Source of the DNA: Mesoterricola silvestris
GTDB lineage: Bacteria > Acidobacteriota > Holophagae > Holophagales > Holophagaceae
Length of the DNA stretch: 64,000 nucleotides
Assembly (NCBI RefSeq): GCF_030295405.1
Contig: NZ_AP027080.1
Location: 310,001-374,000, forward strand
Direction: 5' to 3'
The translations under genes were made by a program, and so were the position numbers. Under the pieces are notes generated by a model. That model searched no databases and was not told where the DNA came from. It was given only the letters and a program-made list of their open reading frames with translations. This document shows, in pieces, positions 49,626 to 62,440 of the stretch (the stretch's first letter is position 1; every line of letters starts with the position of its first letter).

Positions 49626-50387
49626 ATGGAACTGCGCGTTCTAGGTTGTTCGGGAGGCGAAGCCGAAGGCAGTCGCCTGACCGGCCTCCTGGTGAACGGC
49701 ACCGTGGCCATCGACGCCGGGAGCCTCACCCAGGCCCTCACCCTGGCCGAGCAGGTGAAGGTCCGTCAGATCTTCATCAGCCACTCGCACCTGGACCACA
49801 TCTGCACCCTGCCCTTCTTCACCAAGAACATCTTCGGGCACACCCAGGTTCCCGTGGAGATCCACGCCCTGCCCGAGACCCTGGACGCCCTGCGCCGCCA
49901 CCTCTTCAACGACGAGCTGTGGCCGGACTTCTCGGTGATCCCCAGCCCCGACAACCCCATCATCCGGTTTTCCGAGATCGAGCCCGGCCGCACCTACGAG
50001 GTGGAGGGCCTGCGCGTCACGCCCATCCCCGTGAACCACCTGGTGCCCTGCGTGGGCTACCGGGTGGAGGACGACCACTCCGCCTTCATCTTCAGCTCGG
50101 ACACCGCCGCCACGGACCGGGTCTACGAGGAGGCCAACGCCACCGCGAACCTGCGCCTCTTCATCACCGAGGCCAGCTTCCCCAACGCCCAGGCCTGGCT
50201 CGCGGACGCCGCCAAGCACCTGACGCCGGAAAAGCTGGGGGAGGAACTGAGGAAACTGAAGGTCGACGTCCCCGTGGGCATCTACCACCTGACCCCGGGG
50301 GACCGCGAGGTGATGCTTCCGGAACTGTCGGCGCTGGGGGACCCGCGGTTGACGCTGCTGGAACAGGACGCGCGCTTCGAGTGGTAG
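49626..50387 (+). CDS. Metallo-beta-lactamase-fold hydrolase, class II cyclic-nucleotide phosphodiesterase-like
   Basis: 253 aa. The metal motif HSHLDH with the following ICTLPFFTKNIFG matches the class II 3',5'-cyclic-nucleotide phosphodiesterase branch of the MBL fold; later ligands are NHLVPCVGY and FSSDTAATD, and GIYHLTPGD near the end. No signal peptide, so cytoplasmic. The assignment to cAMP/cGMP hydrolysis is by family resemblance only; an RNase-Z-like or quorum-lactone activity is not excluded. Confidence 0.75.
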   Translation: MELRVLGCSGGEAEGSRLTGLLVNGTVAIDAGSLTQALTLAEQVKVRQIFISHSHLDHICTLPFFTKNIFGHTQVPVEIHALPETLDALRRHLFNDELWPDFSVIPSPDNPIIRFSEIEPGRTYEVEGLRVTPIPVNHLVPCVGYRVEDDHSAFIFSSDTAATDRVYEEANATANLRLFITEASFPNAQAWLADAAKHLTPEKLGEELRKLKVDVPVGIYHLTPGDREVMLPELSALGDPRLTLLEQDARFEW

Positions 50388-50412
50388 CGGGGGCCGGAGT
50401 CCGGAGCTTCCG

Positions 50413-50563
50413 GCCCGTTCCCTTCGTACCCGCCGGTGGCCGCAGGCCGCATGGACCGGGTTCCCGTGGGCGGGTGCGACCCACAGCGGTTCCGTCCTCA
50501 GGCGCCGACCCATCGGTACCGCCGGGTCCAGTCCTCGCTGCGCTGCGGGCTGGATCCGGCGGT
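50413..50563 (+). repeat. Intergenic repeat family 1, single unit
   Basis: Third copy of the element at 34573-34975. Upstream part (GCCCGTTCC...GCCGGTGGCCGC) and body 50459-50517 (GTGCGACCCA, GGTTCCGTCC, GCGCCGACCCATCGG) match units 1 and 2; it ends with a 14-bp hairpin ACCGCCGGGTCCAG/CTGGATCCGGCGGT (50518-50531 and 50550-50563, one G-U). The 300-bp gap it fills (50388-50684) has no gene. Confidence 0.7.
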
Positions 50564-50684
50564 TAGCCGTAGCTCGGGGTAGACGGGGCCGAGGAGGCAG
50601 CCGGGTTCGATAAGGTTTCAGCCTTGGTTCCTCCTTGCCATTGCCGGGGTTGAGTGCCATGTTTAGCACGAAAGGCGGTACCAA

Positions 50685-50948
50685 ATGCTTCCTCGACTGG
50701 TCCCCGTAAGTGATATGAAGAGACAACCCGGCAAGATTCTCAACGAGTTACGTCAAGGCAGAGAACTCATGGTGATCACGGAACATGGCAAAGCCGCGGG
50801 TGTCCTAATGGACGTCGCCAGCTACGAAGCCTTGGCGCGGCGAGCCAAGATCCTTGATGCCCTGAGCGCGGGCGAGAGAGAGGTCGCCGAAGGCAAGGTG
50901 CACTCCTGGGAAGACGTGAAGGCGGAGCTTGCTACGTGGCAACGCTGA
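50685..50948 (+). CDS. Phd/YefM-family antitoxin
   Basis: 87 aa. VSDMKRQPGKILNEL and ELMVITEHGKAAGVLMDVASYEAL follow the Phd/YefM DNA-binding fold; the acidic, flexible C-terminus (EVAEGKVHSWEDVKAEL) would wrap the toxin. It overlaps the toxin gene by 13 bp. A short inverted repeat GTGC-N8-GCAC upstream (in the 50660s) may be its operator. Composition is markedly less GC-rich than the chromosome, pointing to horizontal arrival. Confidence 0.85.
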   Translation: MLPRLVPVSDMKRQPGKILNELRQGRELMVITEHGKAAGVLMDVASYEALARRAKILDALSAGEREVAEGKVHSWEDVKAELATWQR

Positions 50949-51241
50949 AAATCCTCTTCACGGATCGTGCATTAAGGGAAATGCGTGAAATCCTGGGATT
51001 CATTGCCCAGGACAATCCGGGCGCCGCGTCAGATCTTGCCGAGCAGATTATGAAATCCCTCGACAACAAGGCCAGATTCCCGAAGTCGGGTCGTAGAATT
51101 CCAGAAGCACCGGACCACCCAGCTAGGGAACTTATTCTGCCGCCATGCAGAATTTTCTATTCCATGAATGAAAAAGCGCTCCACGTCCTCGGATTAATAA
51201 GGTCTGAACAGCAATTCCTTTTGTCCAGGTTAGGCCATTAG
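50936..51241 (+). CDS. RelE/ParE-family toxin
   Basis: 101 aa, GTG start at 50936 within the antitoxin gene. LKILFTDRALREMREILGFIAQDNPGAASDLAEQI and GRRIPEAPDHPARELILPPCRIFYSM (quoted in part) match the ParE/RelE superfamily: two helices then a beta sheet with a basic surface. It could inhibit gyrase (ParE) or cleave mRNA (RelE). The residues that would decide are not assignable by eye. Lower GC than neighbours. Confidence 0.82.
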   Translation: MATLKILFTDRALREMREILGFIAQDNPGAASDLAEQIMKSLDNKARFPKSGRRIPEAPDHPARELILPPCRIFYSMNEKALHVLGLIRSEQQFLLSRLGH

Positions 51242-51353
51242 AGCGATTGGCTGACCCAACGTTCGACCCCGGACCCCGCAGTCGTTCGTTCTCCCCACGG
51301 CGACCCGTGCATTCGGCAGGTGCCGATGGAACAGGCCGGAGGTTCCCATAACC

Positions 51354-51383
51354 GAAAATGGGCCGGGAGGATTCCCGGCCCAT
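51354..51383 (-). terminator. Rho-independent terminator of the ATP synthase operon
   Basis: Perfect 11-bp stem ATGGGCCGGGA/TCCCGGCCCAT (51358-51368 and 51373-51383), tetraloop, and on the minus strand a following TTTTC. It lies 19 bp past the atpC stop. Confidence 0.8.
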
Positions 51384-51401
51384 GGTGCTGTTCGCGGCCT
51401 T

Positions 51402-51818
51402 TCAGTGGCCGATGGGTCTTCCCGCGGCCTGGAGGCGGACCAGGCTGGCGTTGAGCTTGGCCTGGGCGCGGTCCAGGTCCTCTTCGGTTTCGGCGTCCTT
51501 GATGAGCTTGAGGGCGCGGACCCGGGCGGCCTCGGCGCGGTCGGCGTCGATCATCTCGACGGTCTCGCTCACGCGGGCCAGGACGGTGACGTGCTCGGGG
51601 CCCACTTCCGCGAAGCCGCCGAAGACCGTGAGCCAGTGCTTCTGGTCGTTCTCGGTGTAGTAGACGAGGCCGTCGCCGATGGCCGTGACCAGGGGGGTGT
51701 GTCCGGGCAGGACGCCGTAGTAGCCGGCTTCGGCGGTGGGGAACTGCAGCTCCGACACGTGGGCGGAGAACACCCGGCGCTCGGGGGTCAGCACTTCGAG
51801 GAGGATGGAATCGGTCAT
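51402..51818 (-). CDS. atpC: ATP synthase F1 subunit epsilon
   Basis: 138-aa epsilon, rotor stalk and intrinsic inhibitor. N-terminal beta sandwich (LEVLTPERRVFSAHVSELQFPTAEAGYYGVLPGHTPLV, in part) and a C-terminal helical hairpin (RAEAARVRALKLIKDAETEEDLDRAQAKL). Last gene of the operon, 7 bp after atpD. Confidence 0.95.
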   Translation of the reverse strand: MTDSILLEVLTPERRVFSAHVSELQFPTAEAGYYGVLPGHTPLVTAIGDGLVYYTENDQKHWLTVFGGFAEVGPEHVTVLARVSETVEMIDADRAEAARVRALKLIKDAETEEDLDRAQAKLNASLVRLQAAGRPIGH

Positions 51819-51825
51819 GGCAGCC

Positions 51826-54160
<2,335 letters not shown>

Positions 54161-54163
54161 GGG

Positions 54164-56297
<2,134 letters not shown>

Positions 56298-56301
<4 letters not shown>

Positions 56302-57059
56302 TGGGCACCTCCCACCTGCTGGATGGACTGGTCGATGACCCGGGCGGCCACATCGCCCGTCACCTGGTTCTGCAGGCGCCGGGTGGCGCCCTCCACGGCG
56401 AGGGTGGCCACCAGGGTGCGCAGCTCGGCTTCGGCGGCGCGCTTCTGGTAGTCGATCTCGGCCCCGGTCTGGGCCCGAATCTGGGCGGCCTCCGCCTGGG
56501 CGGACTGGATGATGCGCTCCTTCTCGGCTTCGGCCTCGGTCTCGGCCTTGGCCATGATGCCGGCCAGTTCCGCCTGGAGGCCCGCCATGCGGCCCTCCAA
56601 CTCGGCGATCTGGGCATCGGCCTCGGCGCGTTCGCGCTCGGCCTGGCTGAGCTTGTCCTCCAGCTCCTTGGCGCGGGCCTTGAAGGCGCTGGAAAGGGCG
56701 CCCTTCAGGAGGAAGAAGAGGAGGCCCGCGAACAGGGCGAAATTGAAGGCCTGCACCGCGAACTTGCCGGGGGCCTGCAGCTCCATGCCGAAGAGGTGGA
56801 GGGCCTGATGGCCGCCGCCGTGCTTTTCGCCGGCGGCTTCGTGGCCGCCTTCGGGGGCGGCGCCCTCGTGGCCTTCGGGCTTCGCCTCATGCCCTCCGGG
56901 TTGGGCTTCATGCCCTTCGGGCCGGGCTTCATGCCCTTCGGGCTGGGCTTCGGGTTTGGCCTGGGCGTGGCCCGCGGGCTCCTGGGCCCGCAGGGCGGGG
57001 GCGCCCAGGGCGAGGCCGGAGAGGAGGGCCAGGAAGATGAAGGGGCGAAGGATGTTCAT
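56298..57059 (-). CDS. atpF: ATP synthase F0 subunit b with secreted-type leader and Gly-His-Glu repeats
   Basis: 253 aa, far longer than the usual 155-170. Residues 1-25 look like a signal peptide (FLALLSGLALGAPALRAQ). Then about 65 residues of repeats, EGHEARP, EGHEAQP, GGHEAKP, EGHEGAAP. Then a transmembrane helix (about 100-122, FNFALFAGLLFFLLKGAL) and the usual charged stalk helix (KELEDKLSQAERERAEADAQIAELE). Function of the extra segment is unknown; periplasmic metal binding is conceivable. Shares one base with the b' stop. Confidence 0.9.
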
Positions 57060-57571
57060 CAGGCCCGCCGGAGAAGATGGGAAACCATGGATTCGGAGAG
57101 GGCTTCCACCTGGGCCATGAGATCGGCCTTGGCCGATTCCTGGGTGGCCCTCAGCTCGGCCAGGGCGCGCTCGCGGTTCTGGGCGGATTCGGCCCGGGCC
57201 TTCTCCAGCAGGGCCTCCTTTTCCCGGGACGCGGCGGCGGAGAGGCTCTTGCGGTGCTCGAAGGCCTGGGCCCGGAGCTCCTTGAGGCGGGCGGCGTAAT
57301 CCGCCTGGCGCTGTTCCACCAGGGCGGTGGCCTCGGCCCGGCGGCTGGCGCCCGACTGGATGGCCGTCTCCCGGTCATCCATGACCTGGATGATGGGCTT
57401 GAAGAAGACGTACTTGAGGAAGACGAAAAGGGACGTCACCAGGACCATGACGAAGAGGAGGGTCGCCGGGTCCACCTTCATGGGATCCGGCAGGGCGTCC
57501 ATGAAGCTTTTCGGTTCGCCCGCCAGCAGAATCCCGGCCCCGCCAATCGACATCACACCATCAGGTAGCAC
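57059..57571 (-). CDS. ATP synthase F0 subunit b' (second b-type subunit)
   Basis: 170 aa: one transmembrane helix (TLLFVMVLVTSLFVFLKYVFF, residues about 36-56) and a long charged helix, the b/b' stator design. FKPIIQVMDDRETAI just after the membrane is typical. GTG at 57571 is chosen because GGGAGG lies just upstream; the in-frame ATG at 57553 has no ribosome site. With the b gene it forms the heterodimeric stator seen in bacteria with two b-type genes. First gene of the operon; no atpB or atpE precedes it. Confidence 0.9.
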   Translation of the reverse strand: MLPDGVMSIGGAGILLAGEPKSFMDALPDPMKVDPATLLFVMVLVTSLFVFLKYVFFKPIIQVMDDRETAIQSGASRRAEATALVEQRQADYAARLKELRAQAFEHRKSLSAAASREKEALLEKARAESAQNRERALAELRATQESAKADLMAQVEALSESMVSHLLRRA

Positions 57572-57699
57572 GGATTCCTCCCATCGGCCTGCGTTTCCCC
57601 TCAGCTTGGACCGCCTGGGGCGCAGGAAGGAAGGTCCTTGATAAGGGAGCAGGACATTCTCTCAACTTCCCATCCATAGCTCAAGCGAGGGATTTCAGC

Positions 57700-57728
57700 T
57701 TGACGCCCCGTGGGTCCCGTGAGAGGAT
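57700..57728 (+). promoter_or_regulatory. Putative promoter of the tRNA pair
   Basis: TTGACG (57700-57705), a 17-base spacer and GAGGAT (57723-57728) lie 16 bp before tRNA-Val. The -35 is good and the -10 weak. The same 173-bp gap must also serve the divergent ATP synthase operon. Confidence 0.35.
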
Positions 57729-57744
57729 CAATGTTCGGCGATAC

Positions 57745-57820
57745 GGGCGATTAGCTCAGTCGGTAGAGCAGCTGCTTTACACGCAGCATGTCGGCGGTTC
57801 GAGTCCGTCATCGCCCACCA
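57745..57820 (+). tRNA. tRNA-Val (anticodon TAC)
   Basis: 76 nt including an encoded CCA. Acceptor GGGCGAT pairs with ATCGCCC; D arm GCTC/GAGC; anticodon stem GCTGC/GCAGC with loop TTTACAC (anticodon TAC, reads GUA and other Val codons); T arm GGCGG-TTCGAGT-CCGTC with one G-U. All conserved positions fit. Confidence 0.95.
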
Positions 57821-57841
57821 GAAATGGTGCTTTGAAAACCA

Positions 57842-57918
57842 GGGGTTGTAGCTCAGTCGGTTAGAGTGACGGCCTGTCACGCCGTAGGTCGCGGGTTCGA
57901 GCCCCGTCAGCCCCGCCA
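57842..57918 (+). tRNA. tRNA-Asp (anticodon GTC)
   Basis: 77 nt including an encoded CCA. Acceptor GGGGTTG pairs with CAGCCCC (one T-G); D loop AGTCGGTTAG; anticodon stem ACGGC/GCCGT with loop CTGTCAC (anticodon GTC); T arm GCGGG-TTCGAGC-CCCGT. Cotranscribed with tRNA-Val 21 bp upstream. Confidence 0.95.
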
Positions 57919-57928
57919 GTAAAAGGAT

Positions 57929-57958
57929 GCGCCCTCGCAATGAGGGCGCGTTTTTTTA
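57929..57958 (+). terminator. Rho-independent terminator after the tRNA pair
   Basis: Perfect 8-bp stem GCGCCCTC/GAGGGCGC (57929-57936 and 57942-57949), GCAAT loop, then GTTTTTTT. Only 14 bp separate it from the der start codon, so der must rely on readthrough or on a promoter inside the tRNA region. Confidence 0.92.
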
Positions 57959-57971
57959 GGGAGCCACCCTC

Positions 57972-59642
57972 ATGAAACTCCCCATCGTCGCCCTGTGTGG
58001 TCGTCCCAACGTGGGCAAGTCTACCCTTTTCAATCGCCTGACCCGGAGCCGGGCGGCCCTGGTGCACGATCTGCCGGGCATGACCCGGGACCGGAGCTAC
58101 GGGCGGGTCACCTGCCTGGATGAGGCCGGGGACCCCACGGAGGTCTTCGAACTGGTGGACACCGGCGGCCTGGACTTCGACGGGGCCGACGTCATCACCA
58201 TGGGCATCACCCGCATCGCCGAGGCCGCCATGCAGGAGGCCCACGTGCTGGTCCTCATGGTGGACGCCCACGACGGCTGGAACCCCGACGACGCCGAGAT
58301 CGCCGGCCGCATCCGGGTCCAGGGCAAGCCCTCCATCCTGGTCATCAACAAGATCGACGGCGTGCGGGGCGGGTCCCCGGACAGCGCCTTCTACGAACTG
58401 GGTTTCGATGAAGTGCACATCCTTTCCTCCGCCCACGGGGACGGGGTGCCGGAACTGCTGGCCAGCATCCAGGCCCATCTGCCCTTCCACCGCTCCCCCG
58501 AGGAGGCGGAGATCCACGATCCCGGCGACGAGCTGCGCTTCGCGGTGATCGGCCGTCCCAACGTGGGCAAGTCCTCCCTGGTCAACAAGTTCCTGGGCTA
58601 CGAACGGAGCCTGGTGAGCGACGTGGCCGGCACCACCCGGGATACGGTGGATACGGTGTTCCAGGTGGAGGAGCGCATCTACCGCCTCATCGACACCGCC
58701 GGCATCCGCCGCAAGGGCAAGACCAACGAAGGCGCCGAGAAGCTCTCCATCCTCAAGGCCAAGCAGGCCATGGCCCGGGCCGACGTCTCCCTCCTCCTGG
58801 TGGACGCGGTGGAGGGGGTGACCCACCAGGACGCGGTCATCGCCGGCTACGCCCAGGACGCCGGCGCCGCGGTGATCATCCTCGTGAACAAGTGGGACCT
58901 GGTGGAGAAGGACACCTTCACCTCCCTGGCCATGGAGGACCGGATCCGCCAGGATCTGGGCTTCCTGCAGCACTCGCCCATGATGTTCGTGTCGGCCCTC
59001 ACGGGGCAGCGGGTCTCCAAGGTCTTCACCCTCATCCACGAGGTGGCCGACGCCCATGCCCGCCGCATCCCCACCGGCAAGCTGAACACCTTCCTCCGGG
59101 AGGCCGTGTCGAACTTCCCCCCGGCCGCCGTGGAGGGCCTGAAGCCCAAGCTCTACTTCATGACCCAGGTGGGCGTCCGTCCCCCCAGTTTCGTCATCAA
59201 GACCAACACCGACCGGGAAATGCATTTCAGCTACCAGCGGTACCTGGAGAACCGCCTGCGGGAGCAGTTCGGTTTCGTGGGGACCCCCATCCGCCTGGCC
59301 TTCCGCAAGCGCGGGGTGGGCGAAGGCCAGGACGAGGGCACCGCCAAGGTCCGGAAGATCCTGGACCCCGGCGAGGGCCTGAAGCCCAGCCGGAGCGCCG
59401 AAGCCAAGGCCCACGCCTCCCAGGGCCCCACCGCCCGGACCTTCCGCCGCCCCGAGGGGGAGGCCGCCCAGGCGAGGCCCCCCCGTCCCGCCCGGGCCAA
59501 GGCTGCCAAGCCGGCTACCGCACGTCCGACCCGGACCCCCAAGGCCGCCCCCGCCAAGGGCCGCGCCTCCCGGGGCGTGAAGGGCCTTTCGGCCACCCGG
59601 CCGGGCCAATCAGCCAAGCGGCAGGTCAGCAAGAAGAAGTAG
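57972..59642 (+). CDS. der: Ribosome biogenesis GTPase Der (EngA) with basic C-terminal tail
   Basis: 556 aa, about 100 more than usual. Two tandem GTPase domains, each with GRPNVGKS (residues about 10 and 194), DTGG/DTAG and NKID/NKWD, then a KH-like domain ending at FRKRG near residue 446. The remaining 110 residues are a low-complexity tail rich in Ala, Lys, Arg and Pro (for example RPARAKAAKPATARPTRTP). The core acts in 50S assembly; the tail may add rRNA affinity. ATG at 57972 follows GGGAGCC. Confidence 0.95.
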   Translation: MKLPIVALCGRPNVGKSTLFNRLTRSRAALVHDLPGMTRDRSYGRVTCLDEAGDPTEVFELVDTGGLDFDGADVITMGITRIAEAAMQEAHVLVLMVDAHDGWNPDDAEIAGRIRVQGKPSILVINKIDGVRGGSPDSAFYELGFDEVHILSSAHGDGVPELLASIQAHLPFHRSPEEAEIHDPGDELRFAVIGRPNVGKSSLVNKFLGYERSLVSDVAGTTRDTVDTVFQVEERIYRLIDTAGIRRKGKTNEGAEKLSILKAKQAMARADVSLLLVDAVEGVTHQDAVIAGYAQDAGAAVIILVNKWDLVEKDTFTSLAMEDRIRQDLGFLQHSPMMFVSALTGQRVSKVFTLIHEVADAHARRIPTGKLNTFLREAVSNFPPAAVEGLKPKLYFMTQVGVRPPSFVIKTNTDREMHFSYQRYLENRLREQFGFVGTPIRLAFRKRGVGEGQDEGTAKVRKILDPGEGLKPSRSAEAKAHASQGPTARTFRRPEGEAAQARPPRPARAKAAKPATARPTRTPKAAPAKGRASRGVKGLSATRPGQSAKRQVSKKK

Positions 59643-59672
59643 GACCGCGATCCCGAGGCTACCGGCCCACCC

Positions 59673-60452
59673 TCAGAAGGTGGCCGGGATGATCCCCCCG
59701 TCCACCTGGATGGAACTTCCCGTGAGGTAGCTGGCACGTTCACTGCACAGGAAGGCGATGACCTCCCCGATCTCCTCGGGGCGGCCGAGGCGGCGTAGGG
59801 GTATGGCGGCGTTGGATTTCTCGAAGTACTCCTCCACGGTGGTGCCGTCCTTCCGGGAGCGCACCTCGGCCAGGTGGAGCTGGCGGTCCGTGAGGACGTG
59901 GCCGGGAAGCAGGGCGTTGACCAGGACATTGTCGGGGCCGAATTCCGTGGCCATGGTCTTGGTGAGGGCCGACAGGCCCGCCCGCAGGGTGCTGCTGATG
60001 GTGAGGAGGGGCGCGGGCAGCTTGGCCACCAGGGACGTGATGTGGACGATGCGGCCCCACCGGCGCTCCCGCATGCCGGGCAGGACGAGCCGGCTCATGC
60101 GCACGGTGTTCAGGAGGGTGCTCTGCACGCCGCTCTCCCACTGGGCCTCGGTGAGCTCCAGGAAGGTGGCGGCGGGGGGGCCCCCGGTGTTGGTGACCAG
60201 GATGTCCACCTGGCCGAAGGCGGCGAGGGTGGCCTTGAACCAGTCCTCCAGGTCCGCCGGGTTCGTCACGTCGCAGGGGACGGCGAGCACGGACCCGCCC
60301 AGGTCGGCCTTGGCGGCCTCCAGCGCGGCCCGGTCCCGGCCGCAGATGGAGACCCGGCAGCCCTCCTTCACCAGGGCCGCCGCGGCGGCCTTCCCCAGGC
60401 CCTTGCTGGCGGCCGCCACCATGGCCACGCGGCCCTTGATCCCCAGGTCCAT
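59673..60452 (-). CDS. Short-chain dehydrogenase/reductase family protein, atypical active site
   Basis: 259 aa with the SDR Rossmann start ([21 protein letters not shown]), NTGG and ITS. The active-site Tyr-x3-Lys is replaced: the segment [19 protein letters not shown] aligns so that Tyr becomes Ser and Lys becomes Arg. A divergent SDR subgroup with an S-x3-R pattern is known, so this is probably not decay. Substrate unknown. ATG at 60452 follows GGAGG; the upstream in-frame start at 60524 lies in the divergent promoter gap with the MFS gene. Confidence 0.82.
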   Translation of the reverse strand: MDLGIKGRVAMVAAASKGLGKAAAAALVKEGCRVSICGRDRAALEAAKADLGGSVLAVPCDVTNPADLEDWFKATLAAFGQVDILVTNTGGPPAATFLELTEAQWESGVQSTLLNTVRMSRLVLPGMRERRWGRIVHITSLVAKLPAPLLTISSTLRAGLSALTKTMATEFGPDNVLVNALLPGHVLTDRQLHLAEVRSRKDGTTVEEYFEKSNAAIPLRRLGRPEEIGEVIAFLCSERASYLTGSSIQVDGGIIPATF

Positions 60453-60577
60453 TGGGCACCTCCCTGGGCCCCAGGCTGCCACGAACGGGGTCCGGCCGGA
60501 AGCCATGACTTCCGTGGGAGACAAGGGGGGGCCCCTCCGGTAGCCTTGATCTCAAACCACTTTTTCCGGGACCCCCC

Positions 60578-61963
60578 ATGACGGAAGCCATCAAACGATC
60601 CCTTCGCCACTCCGTGGCGGCCCGCTGGACATCGCTGCTCATCGTGAGCTTCACGATGCTCTGCGGCTACTACGTGGCCGACGTCATGTCGCCCCTGAAG
60701 CCGCTCATCGAGCAGCAGCTGAAATGGACCAGCGCGGAGTACGGCTTCTTCACCGGGGCCTACGCCTGGTTCAACGTGTTCCTGGGCATGCTCATCTTCG
60801 GCGGGATCATCCTGGACAAGATGGGGGCGCGGTTCACGGGCATCCTCTCCAGCGCCCTGATGGTGGCGGGCTGCGCGGTGAAGTGGTGGGCCGTGAGCAC
60901 CCATTCCCTGGACCACGCGGTGGTCCCCCTCCTCAACGTCAAGGCCCAGGTCATGGTGGCCTCCCTGGGCTTCGCGGCCTTCGGGGTGGGCATCGAGATC
61001 ATCGGCGTCACCGCCACCAAGGTCATCGCGCGCTGGTTCAGGGGCTACGAGATCGCCCTGGCCATGGGCCTCCAGGTGGGCACGGCCCGCATCGGCACCG
61101 CGCTGGCCCTGGAGCTCGGCGCACCCATCGGCGCCTACTTCAAGGCCGTGGGAGCTCCCGTCCTGCTGGGCGTGATCCTTTTGACCATCGGGCTGGTGGC
61201 CTACGTCTTCTACTGCGCCATGGACCGCAAGCTGGACAAGACGGAGGAGGAGAGCGGCCAGAGCAGTGAGGACGAGGAGGCCTTCCGCATCTCGGATATC
61301 CGGGAAATCCTGAGCATCAAGGGGTTCTGGTACATCACGATCCTGTGCGCGCTGTTCTACTCGGCCGTGTTCCCCTTCCTCAAGTACGCGCCGGATCTCA
61401 TGGTTCAGAAATTCCATGTCAAGGACAGCTGGGCCGGCGCCATTCCGGGGATCCTGCCCTTCGCCACCATCCCCCTCACGGTGGTCTTCGGCAACTACTA
61501 CGACCGCAAAGGCAAGGGCGCATCCCTGATGATCATCGGCTCCCTCCTCCTGGTGGTGGTCCATTTCATCTTCACCGTGCCCTTCCTGAGCCACTGGACC
61601 GTGGCCCTGGCCGCCACCATCGTCCTGGGCTTCGGCTTCTCCCTGGTGCCTTCCGCCATGTGGCCCTCCGTGCCCAAGTTCATCCCCCACCGCCAGCTGG
61701 GCACCGCCTACGGCCTGATCTTCTGGACCCAGAACCTGGTGGCCCTCTGGGGCATCCCCTACCTCATCGGCTACGTGCTGGACCGCTTCTGCATCACCGG
61801 CACCCGGGTGGTGGACGGCGTGAGCAGCCCCGCCTACAACTACACCCTGCCCATGGTCATCTTCACCTGCCTCGGCCTCCTGGCCGTGGTCTTCGGCCTC
61901 CTCCTGAAGCGGGAGGACCGCATCAAAGGCTTCGGCCTCGAACTCCCCTGCCGGGAGCAGTAG
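60578..61963 (+). CDS. Major facilitator superfamily transporter
   Basis: 461-aa inner-membrane transporter, about 12 hydrophobic segments with a charged central loop (residues about 215-240, KLDKTEEESGQSSEDEEA). The loop-2 motif appears as GGIILDKMGARFTG, and an equivalent NYYDRKGKG lies in the second half. The central acidic loop and the GYYVADVMSPLKP start recall MFSD1-like dipeptide or organic-anion carriers, but the substrate is not assignable. Divergent from the SDR gene. Confidence 0.85.
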   Translation: MTEAIKRSLRHSVAARWTSLLIVSFTMLCGYYVADVMSPLKPLIEQQLKWTSAEYGFFTGAYAWFNVFLGMLIFGGIILDKMGARFTGILSSALMVAGCAVKWWAVSTHSLDHAVVPLLNVKAQVMVASLGFAAFGVGIEIIGVTATKVIARWFRGYEIALAMGLQVGTARIGTALALELGAPIGAYFKAVGAPVLLGVILLTIGLVAYVFYCAMDRKLDKTEEESGQSSEDEEAFRISDIREILSIKGFWYITILCALFYSAVFPFLKYAPDLMVQKFHVKDSWAGAIPGILPFATIPLTVVFGNYYDRKGKGASLMIIGSLLLVVVHFIFTVPFLSHWTVALAATIVLGFGFSLVPSAMWPSVPKFIPHRQLGTAYGLIFWTQNLVALWGIPYLIGYVLDRFCITGTRVVDGVSSPAYNYTLPMVIFTCLGLLAVVFGLLLKREDRIKGFGLELPCREQ

Positions 61964-61987
61964 CCACCACCCCCGCTCCGTATTCGC

Positions 61988-62420
61988 ACGGGTCCCGGAC
62001 CTTCGCCCCGTTTCGTCATCGCCGGACAAGCCGGCGATGACGGATGGACCGGAAGGAACGCGGGGCCTGTGCCGCGCCCATTCCCTTCGTTGAGCGGACG
62101 GGAATCGTGAAGGCGAGGGCCCTCCCGAAGGCCCCTCCCCAGGAGCGCGGCTTCAATGGCTTGAGGGATTCGCTTCGCGTTCCCCATCCCGGCCCCGGTC
62201 GCCGCCGACGCTGATTGGCGTGCCTCCCCCACACCCCCTTGAAGCCACCTCAAACCAGCGTCGGCGCTCCCCAACCTCCTCCCCGCCCCACGCGAAGCTC
62301 CCCCCCAAACTGGGTCGGGGCCAATGGGTGAAACACAGCCCCAAAACCCGAGCCGCAATCATTCCGTTGCTGCGGGCCATGGCCCGCAGCAACGACCCGG
62401 GTCGCAATTCAGGGACCCGC
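61988..62420. repeat. Composite inverted intergenic repeat, family 2, copy B
   Basis: About 433 bp between the convergent MFS and rhodanese genes. Left body 61988-62013 and hairpin CGTCATCGCCGG/CCGGCGATGACG (62014-62025 and 62031-62042), identical to copy A. Right end inverted: 14-bp hairpin CGTTGCTGCGGGCC/GGCCCGCAGCAACG (62365-62378 and 62381-62394), body 62395-62420. Interior blocks such as CGTTGAGCGG and CGCCGACGCTGA recur in copy A in the same order. No gene is seen. Confidence 0.75.
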
Positions 62421-62440
62421 ACGATCCCGTCACCTCGCCC

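Noticed and set aside
56830-56990. Regular short DNA repeats that could suggest a CRISPR or tandem repeat array
   Set aside because: They encode the GHEA repeats of the b subunit in frame; there are no spacers of fixed length and no cas genes.
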